DNA of 38,175 nt from Desulfovibrionaceae bacterium (GCA_016932995.1 JAFGBU010000047.1:1-38175), one strand, 5' to 3'; counted from the stretch's first letter, positions 24,565 to 34,737 are shown. The notes: generated by a model not told the origin, from the letters alone. A program made the numbers and translations.

Positions 24565-24598
24565 GGGCCCGGAGGGAATGAACCCCCTCCGGGCCCTT
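24565..24598 (+). terminator. Strong hairpin downstream of the ferredoxin gene
   Basis: A perfect 12-bp stem, GGGCCCGGAGGG (24565-24576) with CCCTCCGGGCCC (24585-24596), has an 8-base loop and is followed by TTGTGCGTT. The T tract is weak, but the position between the ferredoxin gene and asnB fits a terminator. A second inverted repeat, TTGCGGCGCG with CGCGCCGCAA, lies just upstream at about 24,508-24,540. Confidence 0.6.
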
Positions 24599-24666
24599 GT
24601 GCGTTCGTCCCGGCCCGGGAAAAAGGGTTTGCGCTCGCCTGGCCAGGCTTGCTAAGAAGCCTGGAA

Positions 24667-26625
24667 ATGTGCGGTATTTCCGGCATACTCGAACCCGGGG
24701 CCTGGCCGGAGCCGAACCGGCTCACGGACCTTGCCAGGGCCATGTCCGAGGTCCTCGGGCACCGGGGCCCGGATGACCGCGGGGTCTTTGTCGATCCCGA
24801 GGCCGGGCTCGGCCTGGGCCACAGGCGCCTGAGCATCATCGACCCCGGGCCCACCGGGGCCCAGCCCATGGCCGGGCCGGGCAACCGCCTGGTCCTGGTC
24901 TGCAACGGCGAGGTCTACAACTTCCAGGACCTGCGCCGAGACCTGGAACAGGCCCCGAACGCGCTCTCCCGGCCCTGGCAGGGCCGCTCGGACACCGAGG
25001 TCATGCTCGCGGCCTTTGCCGCCTGGGGCGTGCGCAGGTCCCTGGCCAGGTTCAGGGGCATGTTCGCCCTGGCCCTGTGGGACGCCGGGGAGCGGGTCCT
25101 TTATCTGGCCCGGGACCGCATGGGCGAAAAGCCCCTGTACTACGGCCTGACCCCGGCCGGGCTGGTCTTCGGCTCCGAGCTCAAGGCCCTGCGCGCGCAC
25201 CCGGGGTTCAAGACCCAAATCAACGCCCGGGCCATGGGCCTGTACCTGAACCGAGGCTGCGTGCCCGCGCCCCACTGCATCTACGAACAGGCCTTCAAGC
25301 TGCCCCCGGGCTGCCTGCTCCGGGTCCGGGCGGCCGACCACGGGGTGTCCGTGTCCGGGCCCGAGGCCTACTGGTCCGTGGCCCGGGCCGCGGAGGCCGG
25401 CCTGGCCGAGCCCTTTGAGGGCGACGAGAAGCAGGCCGCCGAGCGCATGGAGGCCCTGCTCCTGGACGCGGTCAAGGGCCAGATGATCTCGGACGCGCCC
25501 CTGGGCGCGCTGCTCTCCGGGGGCCTGGACTCGTCCCTGGTCACGGCCCTGATGCAGGCCCAGAGCAGCCGACCGGTCAGGACCTTCAGCATCGGGTTCA
25601 GGGAGTCCGCGTTCGACGAGGCCAGGGACGCGGCCGGGGTCGCCGGACACCTGGGCACGGAGCACACCGAGCTCCTGGCCGACCCGGCCCGGGCCCTGGA
25701 CCTGATCCCAAACCTGCCCCGGATATACGACGAGCCGTTCTCCGACCCCTCCCAGCTGCCCACGCTCCTGGTCTGCGGCCTGGCCCGCGAGCAGGTGACC
25801 GTGTGCCTGACCGGGGACGGCGGGGACGAGGTCTTTGCCGGGTACAACCGGCACTTCTGGGGCGCGCGCATCTGGTCCCTGGTCCGGCCCTGGCCCAGGC
25901 CCGTGCGCCGGGCCCTGGCCGGGTGCCTGAGGGCCCTGCCGCCCCGGGGCTGGGACAGGCTCAACGATCTGCTCGGGGCGCTCCTGCCGGCCGGGCTGAG
26001 ACAGAGGCTGGCCGGGGACAAGGCCCACAAGCTGGCCGCCGCGCTCTCGGCCCCGGACCTCGCCCGGTTCTACTCCGGCCTGGCCTCGGTCTGGCCCGAC
26101 CCCCGGGCGCTCCTGACCCGGGAGACGGACATGGACGAGCCCGGGACCCCGCCCGCGGGCCTGGACCCGACCAAGTGGATGCAGTTCATGGACCAGACCG
26201 GGTATCTGCCGGACGACATCCTGGTCAAGGTCGACCGGGCGGCCATGTCCTTCGGCCTGGAGACCAGGACCCCGTACCTGGACCACCGGGTGGTCGAGCT
26301 GGCCTGGCGCCTGCCCACGGCCATGAGCACGGCGCCGGGCCGGGGCAAGAGGGTCCTGCGCCGCATCCTGTACAAGTACGTGCCCCGGGAGCTGGTGGAC
26401 CGGCCCAAGATGGGCTTCGGCGCGCCCCTTTGCGAGTGGCTCAGGGGCCCCCTGAGGGGCTGGGCCCTTGGCCTGCTGGACAAAAAGCGCATCCGGGCGC
26501 AGGGTCTGATCAGGCCCGGGCCGGTGATCCGGGAGCTTACGGAGCACCTCTCGGGGAGGCGCGACAACCAGCACCGGCTCTGGAACCTGCTCATGCTCCA
26601 GGCCTGGCTGGAGGAACACGGCTAG
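24667..26625 (+). CDS. asnB: Asparagine synthase-type glutamine amidotransferase
   Basis: A 652-aa class II amidotransferase. Met1 is followed by the catalytic Cys2 (MCGISGI), which fixes the start at 24667. The glutaminase half has GLGHRRLSIIDPG and CNGEVYNFQDLR. The synthetase half has the PP-loop LSGGLDSSLV, GDGGDEVFAGYNRH, DILVKVDRAAMSFGLETRTPYLDHR and RPKMGFGAPL. Family members make asparagine, but those at the head of glycan clusters often amidate a sugar acid instead. Being first in the pgl-like operon, it may act on a uronic-acid sugar; asparagine synthesis cannot be excluded. Confidence 0.9.
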   Translation: MCGISGILEPGAWPEPNRLTDLARAMSEVLGHRGPDDRGVFVDPEAGLGLGHRRLSIIDPGPTGAQPMAGPGNRLVLVCNGEVYNFQDLRRDLEQAPNALSRPWQGRSDTEVMLAAFAAWGVRRSLARFRGMFALALWDAGERVLYLARDRMGEKPLYYGLTPAGLVFGSELKALRAHPGFKTQINARAMGLYLNRGCVPAPHCIYEQAFKLPPGCLLRVRAADHGVSVSGPEAYWSVARAAEAGLAEPFEGDEKQAAERMEALLLDAVKGQMISDAPLGALLSGGLDSSLVTALMQAQSSRPVRTFSIGFRESAFDEARDAAGVAGHLGTEHTELLADPARALDLIPNLPRIYDEPFSDPSQLPTLLVCGLAREQVTVCLTGDGGDEVFAGYNRHFWGARIWSLVRPWPRPVRRALAGCLRALPPRGWDRLNDLLGALLPAGLRQRLAGDKAHKLAAALSAPDLARFYSGLASVWPDPRALLTRETDMDEPGTPPAGLDPTKWMQFMDQTGYLPDDILVKVDRAAMSFGLETRTPYLDHRVVELAWRLPTAMSTAPGRGKRVLRRILYKYVPRELVDRPKMGFGAPLCEWLRGPLRGWALGLLDKKRIRAQGLIRPGPVIRELTEHLSGRRDNQHRLWNLLMLQAWLEEHG

Positions 26626-26646
26626 CGGGCCGCAGGAACCCATGGC

Positions 26647-27765
26647 ATGAACGTCGCCGTTGTCGCCGGGTACTCGCCGTCGCTGATAAACTTCCGCGGC
26701 CACCTGCTCCGGACCATGACCTCGGCCGGGCACAGGGTCGCGGCCCTGGCCCCGGCCGACGACCCGTCCACGGCCGAGGCCCTGCAGGCCATGGGCGTGG
26801 AGTTCCTGCCCCTGGGGCTAAGGCGCCAGGGCCTGAACCCGTTCCTTGATCTGGCCAGCCTGGCCGAGCTGTATTCGATGTTCAAGAAAATCAAGCCGGA
26901 CAAGATTCTTTCCTACACCATCAAGCCGGTGATCTACGGCTCCCTGGCCGCGCGCCTGGCCGGGGCGGGCGAGGCCTATTCCCTGGTCACGGGCCTGGGC
27001 TACGCCTTCGGGGGCCGGGGCCCCTGGCGCGGGCTGCTGGCCGGAGCGGTAAAGGCCCTGTACCGCCTGGCCCTGAAAAAAAACCGGGCCGTGTTCTTCC
27101 AGAACCCCGAGGACAGGGACTTTTTTGCCCGGGCCGGGCTGCTCGGGCCGGACCAAAGGACCGCGGTCCTGCCCGGCTCGGGCGTGGACCTCTCGCACTT
27201 CAGCGCCTCGCCCCTGCCGGCCGGGCCCATGGTCTTTGTCTGCGTGGCCAGGCTGCTCCGGGAAAAGGGCCTGGCCGAGTTCGCCCGGGCCGCGGAGATG
27301 TTGAGGCCCAGGCACCCCGGGGCCGAGTTCGTGCTCGTCGGGCCCCGGGAAAAGGGCCCGGGCGCGGTCACGGACAGGGAGCTCGCGCTCTGGCAGGACA
27401 AGGGCGGCCTCAAGTACCTGGGCCCGGTAACGGACGTGCGGCCGCACCTGGCCTCGGCCACGGTCTTCGTCCTGCCGTCCTACTACCGCGAGGGCGCGCC
27501 GCGCTCGATCATGGAGGCCATGGCCGCGGGCCGGGCGGTGATCACCTCGGACGCGCCCGGCTGCCGCCAGATGGTGGCCGAGGGCCGAACCGGGCTCCTG
27601 GTCCCACCCAGAGACCCCGAGGCCCTGGCCCGGGCCATGGAGAGGTTCATCCTCGAGCCCGGACTGGCCGCGGACATGGGCCGGGCCGGACGCGTCCTGG
27701 CCGAGGAGCGCTTCGACGTCCGGCTGGTGACCGAGCGCCTGATGCGGGAGATGGGCCTGTGCTGA
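26647..27765 (+). CDS. Family 4 glycosyltransferase, PglA-like
   Basis: A 372-aa retaining GT-B glycosyltransferase predicted to add the second sugar to an undecaprenyl-diphosphate-linked amino sugar on the cytoplasmic face of the membrane. The N-terminal acceptor domain starts MNVAVVAGYSPSLINFRGHLL and contains YSLVTGLGYAFGG. The donor-binding domain has VARLLREKGLAEFARAAEML and the EX7E motif in REGAPRSIMEAM. It resembles PglA of Campylobacter, which adds GalNAc to bacillosamine; the actual sugar is not predictable. It overlaps the next gene by 7 bases. Confidence 0.8.
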   Translation: MNVAVVAGYSPSLINFRGHLLRTMTSAGHRVAALAPADDPSTAEALQAMGVEFLPLGLRRQGLNPFLDLASLAELYSMFKKIKPDKILSYTIKPVIYGSLAARLAGAGEAYSLVTGLGYAFGGRGPWRGLLAGAVKALYRLALKKNRAVFFQNPEDRDFFARAGLLGPDQRTAVLPGSGVDLSHFSASPLPAGPMVFVCVARLLREKGLAEFARAAEMLRPRHPGAEFVLVGPREKGPGAVTDRELALWQDKGGLKYLGPVTDVRPHLASATVFVLPSYYREGAPRSIMEAMAAGRAVITSDAPGCRQMVAEGRTGLLVPPRDPEALARAMERFILEPGLAADMGRAGRVLAEERFDVRLVTERLMREMGLC

Positions 27766-28388
27766 AGAGGCTCATGGACCTGGTGATCGCCGGGCCGCTT
27801 CTGGTCCTGCTCCTGCCGCTCATGGCCGTCCTGGCCCTTTTGCTGCGCCTGAACCTGGGCCCCGGGGTCCTGTTCCGGCAAATGCGGCCCGGGCTCCACG
27901 GCCGGGGCTTCGAGCTGCTCAAGTTCAGGACCATGACCAGCGGGCGCGGACCGGACGGACTGCCCCTGCCGGACGAGCTGCGCCTGACCCGGCTGGGCCG
28001 GTTTCTGCGCGCCTCGTCCCTGGACGAGCTGCCCGAGCTCATAAACGTGCTCCGGGGCGAGATGAGCCTGGTCGGGCCCAGGCCCCTGCTCATGGAGTAC
28101 CTCGAGCTCTACTCCCCTTTCCAGGCCCGACGCCACGAGGTCAGGCCCGGGATCACGGGCTGGGCCCAGGTCAACGGCCGCAACGCGATCACCTGGGAGC
28201 AGCGCTTCGAGCTCGACGTCTGGTACGTGGAGCACCACAGCCTGGCCCTGGACCTCAAGATCCTGGCCATGACCGTGGCCAAGGTGCTCACGGGCGAGGG
28301 CGTGAGCCAGCCCGGCCGGGCGACCATGGAGCCCTTCACCGGCAGCGGCCCCAAGGACCCGGACGGCCCCCAAGGCCGGGCGCATTGA
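27759..28388 (+). CDS. pglC: Undecaprenyl-phosphate sugar phosphotransferase, PglC-like
   Basis: A 209-aa small monotopic phosphoglycosyl transferase that moves a phospho-sugar, probably di-N-acetylbacillosamine-phosphate, from UDP to undecaprenyl phosphate. Visible features: an N-terminal membrane segment (about residues 7-30) with a helix-breaking Pro, KFRTM, the catalytic Asp-Glu in SSLDELPELINVLRGEMSLVGPRPL, and RPGITGWAQVNGR. The minimal length matches PglC rather than larger WbaP-type enzymes. GTG at 27759 is chosen because MLKRLMDL is the usual family beginning; it overlaps the upstream gene. Its stop codon lies in a small tandem repeat. Confidence 0.85.
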   Translation: MLKRLMDLVIAGPLLVLLLPLMAVLALLLRLNLGPGVLFRQMRPGLHGRGFELLKFRTMTSGRGPDGLPLPDELRLTRLGRFLRASSLDELPELINVLRGEMSLVGPRPLLMEYLELYSPFQARRHEVRPGITGWAQVNGRNAITWEQRFELDVWYVEHHSLALDLKILAMTVAKVLTGEGVSQPGRATMEPFTGSGPKDPDGPQGRAH

Positions 28389-28410
28389 ACCCGGACGCAT
28401 TGAACCGGGG
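28381..28410. repeat. 15-bp tandem duplication spanning the pglC stop codon
   Basis: CGCATTGAACCCGGA is followed directly by CGCATTGAACCGGGG. The first 11 bases are identical and the period of 15 keeps the reading frame, so the TGA stop of pglC occurs twice in the same frame. This looks like a small slippage duplication. Confidence 0.6.
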
Positions 28411-28447
28411 CCGGTCTTCTGTTACAGCGGGTGCGGTTGGAGGCGAG

Positions 28448-29629
28448 ATGGCAGATGACGCGCCCATAAGGCCCAGGGACAAGTTCCTGGTCTTCGGCTC
28501 GCCGCTCATCGGCGAGGAGGAGATCCGCGAGGTCGAGGCCTGCCTGAGAAGCGGCTGGCTGGGCACCGGGCCCAAGGTGGCCCGGTTCGAGCAGGACTTC
28601 GCGACCTACCGCGGGGCGCCCGCGGCCGCGGCGGTCAACTCCTGCACCGCGGGCCTGCACCTGAGCCTCTTGGCCCTGAGGCTCGAGCCCGGGGACGAGG
28701 TCGTGACCACGCCGCTGACCTTCTGCGCCACGGTCAACGCCGTGATCCACGCCGGGGCGACACCCGTGCTCGCCGACGTGGACCCGAGAACCATGAACAT
28801 CGACCCTGAAAAAGTTAAGGAAAAGATCGGCCCCAGGACAAGGGCGATCCTGCCCGTGCACTTCGCGGGCCGGGCCTGCGACATGGACGCCCTGTGCTCC
28901 CTGGCCCGGGACCACGGCCTGAGGATGGTCGAGGACTGCGCCCACGCCATCGAGACCAGGTACAAGGGCCGGCCGGCCGGGAGCTTCGGGGACTTCGGCT
29001 GCTTCAGCTTCTACGTGACCAAGAACGTGGTCACCGGCGAGGGCGGCATGGTCGTGGCCAAAAGGCCCGAGGACCTGGCGCGGATCAAGACCCTGGCCCT
29101 GCACGGCATGTCCGCGGACGCCTGGAAGCGCTTCGGCGACGAGGGCTACAGGCACTACCTGGTGGTCGAGGCCGGGTACAAGTACAACATGACCGACATC
29201 CAGGCCGCCCTGGGCATCCATCAGTTGAAAAGGATCGAGGCCAACGCGGCAAAAAGGCGGCGGATATGGGAGACCTACGACCGGGAGCTGGCCGGCCTGC
29301 CCCTGACCCTGCCCGCGGTCCAGGAGCCGGACACGGTCCACGCCCGGCACCTGTACACCGTGCTCCTGGACGAGGAGGCCGCCGGCCTGACCAGGGACGA
29401 GTTCCTGCAGGCCATGACCGGGCAGAACATCGGGGTCGGCGTGCACTACCTGAGCCTGGGCGAGCACCCCTACTACCAGCAGCGCTTCGGCTGGAGCCCC
29501 GGGGACTGCCCCGCGGCCGCGGACATCGGCCGCAGGACCGTGAGCCTGCCCCTGTCGGCCAAGCTCACGGACCAGGACGCGGCCGACGTGATCAAAGCGG
29601 TGAAAAAGGTCCTGGCGGGCAGGGGCTGA
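28448..29629 (+). CDS. DegT/DnrJ/EryC1 aminotransferase (ArnB/PseC-like)
   Basis: A 393-aa PLP-dependent sugar aminotransferase. Landmarks: FGSPLIGEEEIREVEACLRSGWLGTGPKV, NSCTAGLHLSLLAL, TTPLTFCATVNAVIHAGATPV, VEDCAHAIETRYKG, the PLP lysine in SFYVTKNVVTGEGGM, and a C-terminus TVSLPLSAKLTDQDAADVI typical of ArnB and PseC relatives that aminate C4 keto sugars. ATG at 28448 is chosen for its GGAGG site; a TTG at 28385 would extend it into the repeat. The operon has another, PglE-like, aminotransferase, so this one may serve a second amino sugar. It ends one base before pglD. Confidence 0.85.
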   Translation: MADDAPIRPRDKFLVFGSPLIGEEEIREVEACLRSGWLGTGPKVARFEQDFATYRGAPAAAAVNSCTAGLHLSLLALRLEPGDEVVTTPLTFCATVNAVIHAGATPVLADVDPRTMNIDPEKVKEKIGPRTRAILPVHFAGRACDMDALCSLARDHGLRMVEDCAHAIETRYKGRPAGSFGDFGCFSFYVTKNVVTGEGGMVVAKRPEDLARIKTLALHGMSADAWKRFGDEGYRHYLVVEAGYKYNMTDIQAALGIHQLKRIEANAAKRRRIWETYDRELAGLPLTLPAVQEPDTVHARHLYTVLLDEEAAGLTRDEFLQAMTGQNIGVGVHYLSLGEHPYYQQRFGWSPGDCPAAADIGRRTVSLPLSAKLTDQDAADVIKAVKKVLAGRG

Positions 29630-29630
29630 G

Positions 29631-30273
29631 ATGGCGGCGGGCAAGGGTCCCCGGGTCCTGATCGTCGGGGCCGGCGGCCACGGCCTGGTGGTCGCGGACA
29701 TCCTCCTGGCCATGGCCTCGGCCCAGGGCGGCCCGCCTCCGGTGGGCTTCGTGGACCACGACCCGGCCCTGAGGGGCCCGGGCCCGGCCGGGCTTTCGGT
29801 CCTCGGGACCATGGAGGACCTGGACCGAATCGCCCACGACGCGATCGTGGTCGCCCTGGGCGACAACAGGACAAGAATGAAGGTCTTCAACGCCCTGGCC
29901 CAGGCCGGGGAGAGGTTCGCGCTCGCTGTCCACCCCGCGGCAAGGCTCGGCTTCGGGGCCGTGCTGGGGCCGGGCTGCATGGTCTGCGCCGGGGCGATCA
30001 TAAACCCCGAGGCCGAGATCGCGGCCGACTGCATACTGAACACCGGCTGCACCGTGGACCACCACAACCGCGTCGGGCCCCACGCCCACGTTGCCCCGGG
30101 CGCGAACCTCGGAGGCGGGGTCCGGGTCGGCCAGGGCGCGCTGGTCGGCATCGGGGCCGCGGTCGCGCCGGGCGTCGAGATCGGGGACTGGGCCGTGGTC
30201 GGGGCCGGGTCCGCGGTGATCAGGGACGTGCCGGAAAACACGGTCGTGGCCGGGGTGCCGGCCAGGGGCATCC

Positions 30274-30281
<8 letters not shown>
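29631..30281 (+). CDS. pglD: Sugar O/N-acetyltransferase, PglD-like
   Basis: A 216-aa enzyme with an N-terminal Rossmann-type sugar-nucleotide domain (VLIVGAGGHGLVVADIL) and a C-terminal left-handed beta-helix of hexapeptide repeats (about residues 95-205). PglD acetylates the C4 amino group of UDP-4-amino sugar with acetyl-CoA to give UDP-di-N-acetylbacillosamine. The catalytic histidine is present in CTVDHHNRVG, but the residue after it, Glu in Campylobacter PglD, is His here. It lies between two aminotransferase genes, abutting one and overlapping the other by 8 bases, which fits the pathway order. Confidence 0.82.
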
Positions 30282-31423
<1,142 letters not shown>

Positions 31424-31431
<8 letters not shown>

Positions 31432-33292
31432 CAACCTGAAGAACGTCAACTTCTACCTCATGGTCGCGGCGGACGCCGCGCTCTTCGGCCTGGCCTTTCT
31501 CTGCGCCTACCTGCTGCGCTTCGACTTCGGCCTGCCCGGGCCGTACAAGACCCAGTTCCTGAACCTGATCAAGTACGCGGTCCCGGTGAAGAGCGCCCTG
31601 TTCTTCGCCTTCGGCATGTACAAGGGCATGTGGCGCTACACCAGCGTGAGCGACTTCTGGCGGCTGTTCAGGGTCAGCCTGCTGCAGTCGCTGATTCTGG
31701 TGGTCGTGGTCCTGTACCGCTTCGGGTTCGTGGGCTTCTCCAGGAGCATCTTCATCTTCGACTGGGTGCTCACCCTGGCCTTCAGCGGCGGGCTCAGGCT
31801 GGCCATCCGCTCGATACTCTCCGCGGACCGGGGCTCCTGGAGGGAGATGTTCAGGCCCCAGGCCCTGCGCCGGAATTTGAAAAACGTGCTGATCATCGGG
31901 GCCGGGGGCATGGGCGAGCGGATATCCCGGGAGGTGGCGGCCAGGGACGGGCTCAGGCTGGTCGGGTTCCTGGACGACGACCCGGCCAAGCAGGGCCGGA
32001 CCATCCACAACCACCTGGTCATCGGCCCGGTCAGGGACCTGGCCAAGGTCTCGCAGCGCCTGGCCGTGGACGAGATATTCATCGCCGTGTCCGAGGCCAG
32101 CGCGGGCGAGATGCGCCGCATCGTGGAGACCTGCAAGGACTCGGGCCTGCCCTACAAGATCCTGCCGGCCATGGGCGAGATCATGGACGGCAAGCTGGAC
32201 ATAAGGACCCTGCGCAACGTGGACTACCTGGACCTGCTCGGCCGCAGCCCGGTCAGCCTGGACGCCGAGGGCATCAGCCAGTACATCACCGGCCGCTGCG
32301 TGCTGGTCACCGGGTGCGGGGGCTCCATCGGCTCGGAGCTCTGCCGCCAGATCGCGCGCTTCAGGCCGGAGAAGATCGTCCTGGTGGACTCCGGGGAGTA
32401 CAACCTCTACCGCATCCAGATGGAGCTGCACTGGGAGCTCGGGCTCAGGTCCTACGTCACGGTGCTCGGCAGCGTGACCGACGCCAGGCTCATGGACCGG
32501 GTCTTTGCCGAGCACCGGCCCAGCTCGGTCTTCCACGCCGCGGCCTACAAGCACGTGCCCATGATCGAGAAGAACCCCTGGCAGGCGGTCCAGAACAACG
32601 TCCTGGGCTCCAGGACGGTCATGGAGGCGGCCCACGCGCACGGGGCCGAGCGCTTCGTGCTCGTTTCCACGGACAAGGCGGTCAGGCCGGCCAACGTCAT
32701 GGGCGCCAGCAAGCGGGTCACCGAGCTGATGATGGGCCTGTTCAGGGACAGCCGGACCAGGTTCATGGCCGTGCGCTTCGGCAACGTGGTCGGGTCCTCG
32801 GGCTCGGTGGTCCCGCTGTTCAGGCGCCAGATCGAGCGCGGCGGGCCGGTGACCGTGACCCACCCCGAGGTCAGCAGGTACTTCATGAGCATCTCCGAGG
32901 CCGCCCAGCTCATCCTCCAGGCCGGGGCCATGGGCCGCCGCAACGGCGAGATATTCGTGCTCGAGATGGGCGAGCCGATCAGGATCGCGGACATGGCCAA
33001 CGACCTGATCAGGCTCTCGGGCAAGGAGCCGGGCGTGGACGTGGAGATCGTGTTCACCGGCCTGCGCGAGGGCGAAAAGCTCTTCGAGGAGCTGATCACC
33101 GAGGGCGAGGGCGTGGTCCGCACCGAGCACGAGAAGATCATGGTCCTGGAGTCCACGGATCAGGGGCCCAACCCGGCCCTGGCCCAGGACATCGACAGGC
33201 TCCTTAAGGCCTGCGGGTCCCTGGACCCCGGGGAGGTCAGGCGCGCCCTGGCCGAGCTGGTCCCGGAGTACAAGCCGCGCCTCGGCCCTTGA
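31424..33292 (+). CDS. pglF: UDP-GlcNAc 4,6-dehydratase, membrane-bound PglF/WbpM type
   Basis: A 622-aa protein predicted to start the pathway by converting UDP-GlcNAc to the 4-keto-6-deoxy sugar. The N-terminal ~140 residues hold about four membrane helices. A first Rossmann domain follows (NVLIIGAGGMGERI), then the short-chain dehydrogenase domain with LVTGCGGSIGSELCRQI near residue 295, FHAAAYKHVPMIEKNPWQAVQNNV and STDKAVRPANVMGASKRVTE. In that last stretch Met replaces the usual catalytic Tyr, as is normal for PglF/WbpM, and the Lys is kept. It is the last gene of the operon and is followed by an AT-rich gap. Confidence 0.92.
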
Positions 33293-33305
33293 TCCGCCAA
33301 ACAGT

Positions 33306-33378
33306 ATTCCACCGGCCCCTGTCAAAAATATATCAGGGATGAAATATTCCCCTTGATTTAATATTTCCGGTGGATTAT
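33306..33378. repeat. Nested inverted repeats in AT-rich intergenic region
   Basis: An outer pair, ATTCCACCGG (33307-33316) and CCGGTGGATT (33368-33377), matches at 9 of 10 positions. It encloses an inner pair, AAATATT (33343-33349) and AATATTT (33361-33367). The region lies between pglF and the HIT gene and is strikingly AT-rich against the GC-rich background. It may be a terminator, an operator or a binding site for a nucleoid protein. Confidence 0.45.
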
Positions 33379-33382
33379 TTAA
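33354..33382 (+). promoter_or_regulatory. Putative sigma-70 promoter for the HIT-IHF genes
   Basis: TTGATT (33354-33359) and TATTTA (33377-33382) are spaced by 17 bases in the AT-rich gap, about 70 bases before the HIT start codon. The -35 matches four of six consensus bases. The element overlaps the inverted repeats at 33306-33378, so a regulator bound there could affect it. Confidence 0.45.
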
Positions 33383-33454
33383 CAAAATAATGAGAAACTG
33401 ATCTTTCGCGCCCAGGCGGGAGGGAGGCCCGGGCGCGGCTGAACAGGGGTCTGA

Positions 33455-33871
33455 ATGAATCAAGGTTGCGTCTTCTGCAGGATCATCGCCGGGGACATCC
33501 CCTGCGCCAAGGTCTTGGAAACCGAAAGGGTGCTGTCCTTTCTGGACATCGCCCCGGTGAACAAGGGCCACGCCCTGGTCGTGCCCAAGGCCCACCACGC
33601 GACCCTGTGGGACCTGCCGTTGGACCTGGCCGCGGAGCTCGTCGCGGCCATGCAGAAGGTGGGCCGGGCGATCATGGAGGCCACCGGCGCCGAGGGTCTG
33701 AACGTCCAGATGAACAACCTCGAGGCCGCGGGCCAGCTGGTGCCGCACGCCCACTTCCATTTGGTGCCCCGGTTCAGCGACGACGGTCTGAGGCTCTGGG
33801 GCCAGCACCCCTACGAGCAGGAGGGCGAGATCGACAGGTTGGCGGAGTCCATCCGCAAGAGGGTTTCATAG
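33455..33871 (+). CDS. HIT family nucleotide-binding hydrolase
   Basis: A 138-aa HINT-like protein that hydrolyses nucleoside phosphoramidates or related adenylates. The active-site triad HAHFHLVPR places three histidines at 98, 100 and 102. The N-terminal CVFC (C5 and C8) is the usual zinc-binding half of the HIT fold. The start ATG has AGGGG upstream. It is the first of a two-gene plus-strand unit with the IHF-like gene 35 bases downstream. Confidence 0.92.
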   Translation: MNQGCVFCRIIAGDIPCAKVLETERVLSFLDIAPVNKGHALVVPKAHHATLWDLPLDLAAELVAAMQKVGRAIMEATGAEGLNVQMNNLEAAGQLVPHAHFHLVPRFSDDGLRLWGQHPYEQEGEIDRLAESIRKRVS

Positions 33872-33906
33872 GTCCGCAAGGGACCGTCAAACAACCGGAG
33901 GGAGGA

Positions 33907-34197
33907 ATGAGCGGTCAGACCCTTACCAAGGCCGGAATCGTGGACTACCTCTACGAAAAAACGGATAAGAACCGGGCCGAGATCAAGGAGATGGTCGAGA
34001 CCATCCTGGAGATCATGAAGCAGGCGGTAAAAAACGACCACGCCCTGCTGGTCAGCGGCTTCGGCAAGTTCGAGGCCTACGACAAGAAGGCCCGCAAGGG
34101 GCGCAACCCCCAGACCAACGAGACCATCACCCTGCCCCCGCGCAAGGTCGTGGTCTTCCGGCTGTCCCGCAAGTTCCGCTCCGAACTCAATCCGTAG
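33907..34197 (+). CDS. IHF/HU-family DNA-bending protein (IHF alpha-like)
   Basis: A 96-aa histone-like protein. Its pattern is typical: TLTKAGIVDYLYEKT, LLVSGFGKFEAYDKKARKGRNPQT with the intercalating proline in GRNP, and PPRKVVVFRLSRKFRSELN. It bends DNA and helps with recombination, replication and sigma-54 promoter activation. ATG at 33907 follows a strong GGAGGGAGGA site. IHF alpha and HU are hard to tell apart by eye; the N-terminal form favours IHF alpha. Its last 11 bases overlap the end of the convergent SPOR gene. Confidence 0.88.
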   Translation: MSGQTLTKAGIVDYLYEKTDKNRAEIKEMVETILEIMKQAVKNDHALLVSGFGKFEAYDKKARKGRNPQTNETITLPPRKVVVFRLSRKFRSELNP

Positions 34198-34594
34198 TCA
34201 GCACAAGGCCCTGGGGAAACTCCTCCCGGAGCTTCCCCAGGGCCTCCGAGCCCGCCTCCAGGGGTCCGACCTGGACCCGGTAATAGACCAGCCCGTCCTT
34301 TTCCAGGGGGCTTACCCGCGCCTGGCCGTAGCCCTTTGATGCCAACCGGTCGGCCAGGGCCCGGGCCTTGGACCGCTCGGAAAAGGCCCCGACCTGGACC
34401 CAGAACGGGCCCTTGACGCCCTCCAGGTCCCGGTCGGCCCGGGTCCTGGGCTGGAGCCTGACCACGAGGTCCTTCTGCTCCGCGACCGGCGAGGAATAGA
34501 CCTTTTGCCTGGCGCAGCCGCACGCGGCCAGGGCCAGGACCCCGGCCAGGGCCAGCGGCAGGACGGCCCGGAATCGGCCTGAAACAGTGCTCAT
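34187..34594 (-). CDS. SPOR-domain lipoprotein
   Basis: A 135-aa envelope protein. The signal peptide ends at a good lipobox, LAAC with C25, so it is likely a lipoprotein. The C-terminal ~75 residues form a SPOR domain (FWVQVGAFSERSKARALADRLASKGY through VYYRVQVGPL), which binds denuded peptidoglycan at the septum. It may be a rare-lipoprotein-A-like or cell-division protein without the catalytic domain. It is a single-gene unit behind a recognisable promoter and converges on the IHF-like gene with an 11-base overlap. Confidence 0.85.
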   Translation of the reverse strand: MSTVSGRFRAVLPLALAGVLALAACGCARQKVYSSPVAEQKDLVVRLQPRTRADRDLEGVKGPFWVQVGAFSERSKARALADRLASKGYGQARVSPLEKDGLVYYRVQVGPLEAGSEALGKLREEFPQGLVLTTD

Positions 34595-34667
34595 GATCCA
34601 CCCTCCCTGCTCCGGTTTGGGCCCTGCGGACCCCCCGAGAAGCCGGCAATCCGATCTGGACTTTTTC

Positions 34668-34696
34668 TAGATAAAATATAGATCGGCCGCTGGCAA
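34668..34696 (-). promoter_or_regulatory. Sigma-70-like promoter for the SPOR lipoprotein
   Basis: On the minus strand TTGCCA (34691-34696) and TATCTA (34668-34673) are 17 bases apart, about 75 bases before the start codon. The stretch around it is AT-rich within a 143-base gap. The match is good but untested. Confidence 0.5.
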
Positions 34697-34737
34697 GGGC
34701 CGGCTGACCGGGCCAACGGTCCGACCCCGGGATCGGG

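Noticed and set aside
24652-26733. Minus-strand open frame opposite asnB
   Set aside because: Antisense shadow of asnB with no recognisable domain.
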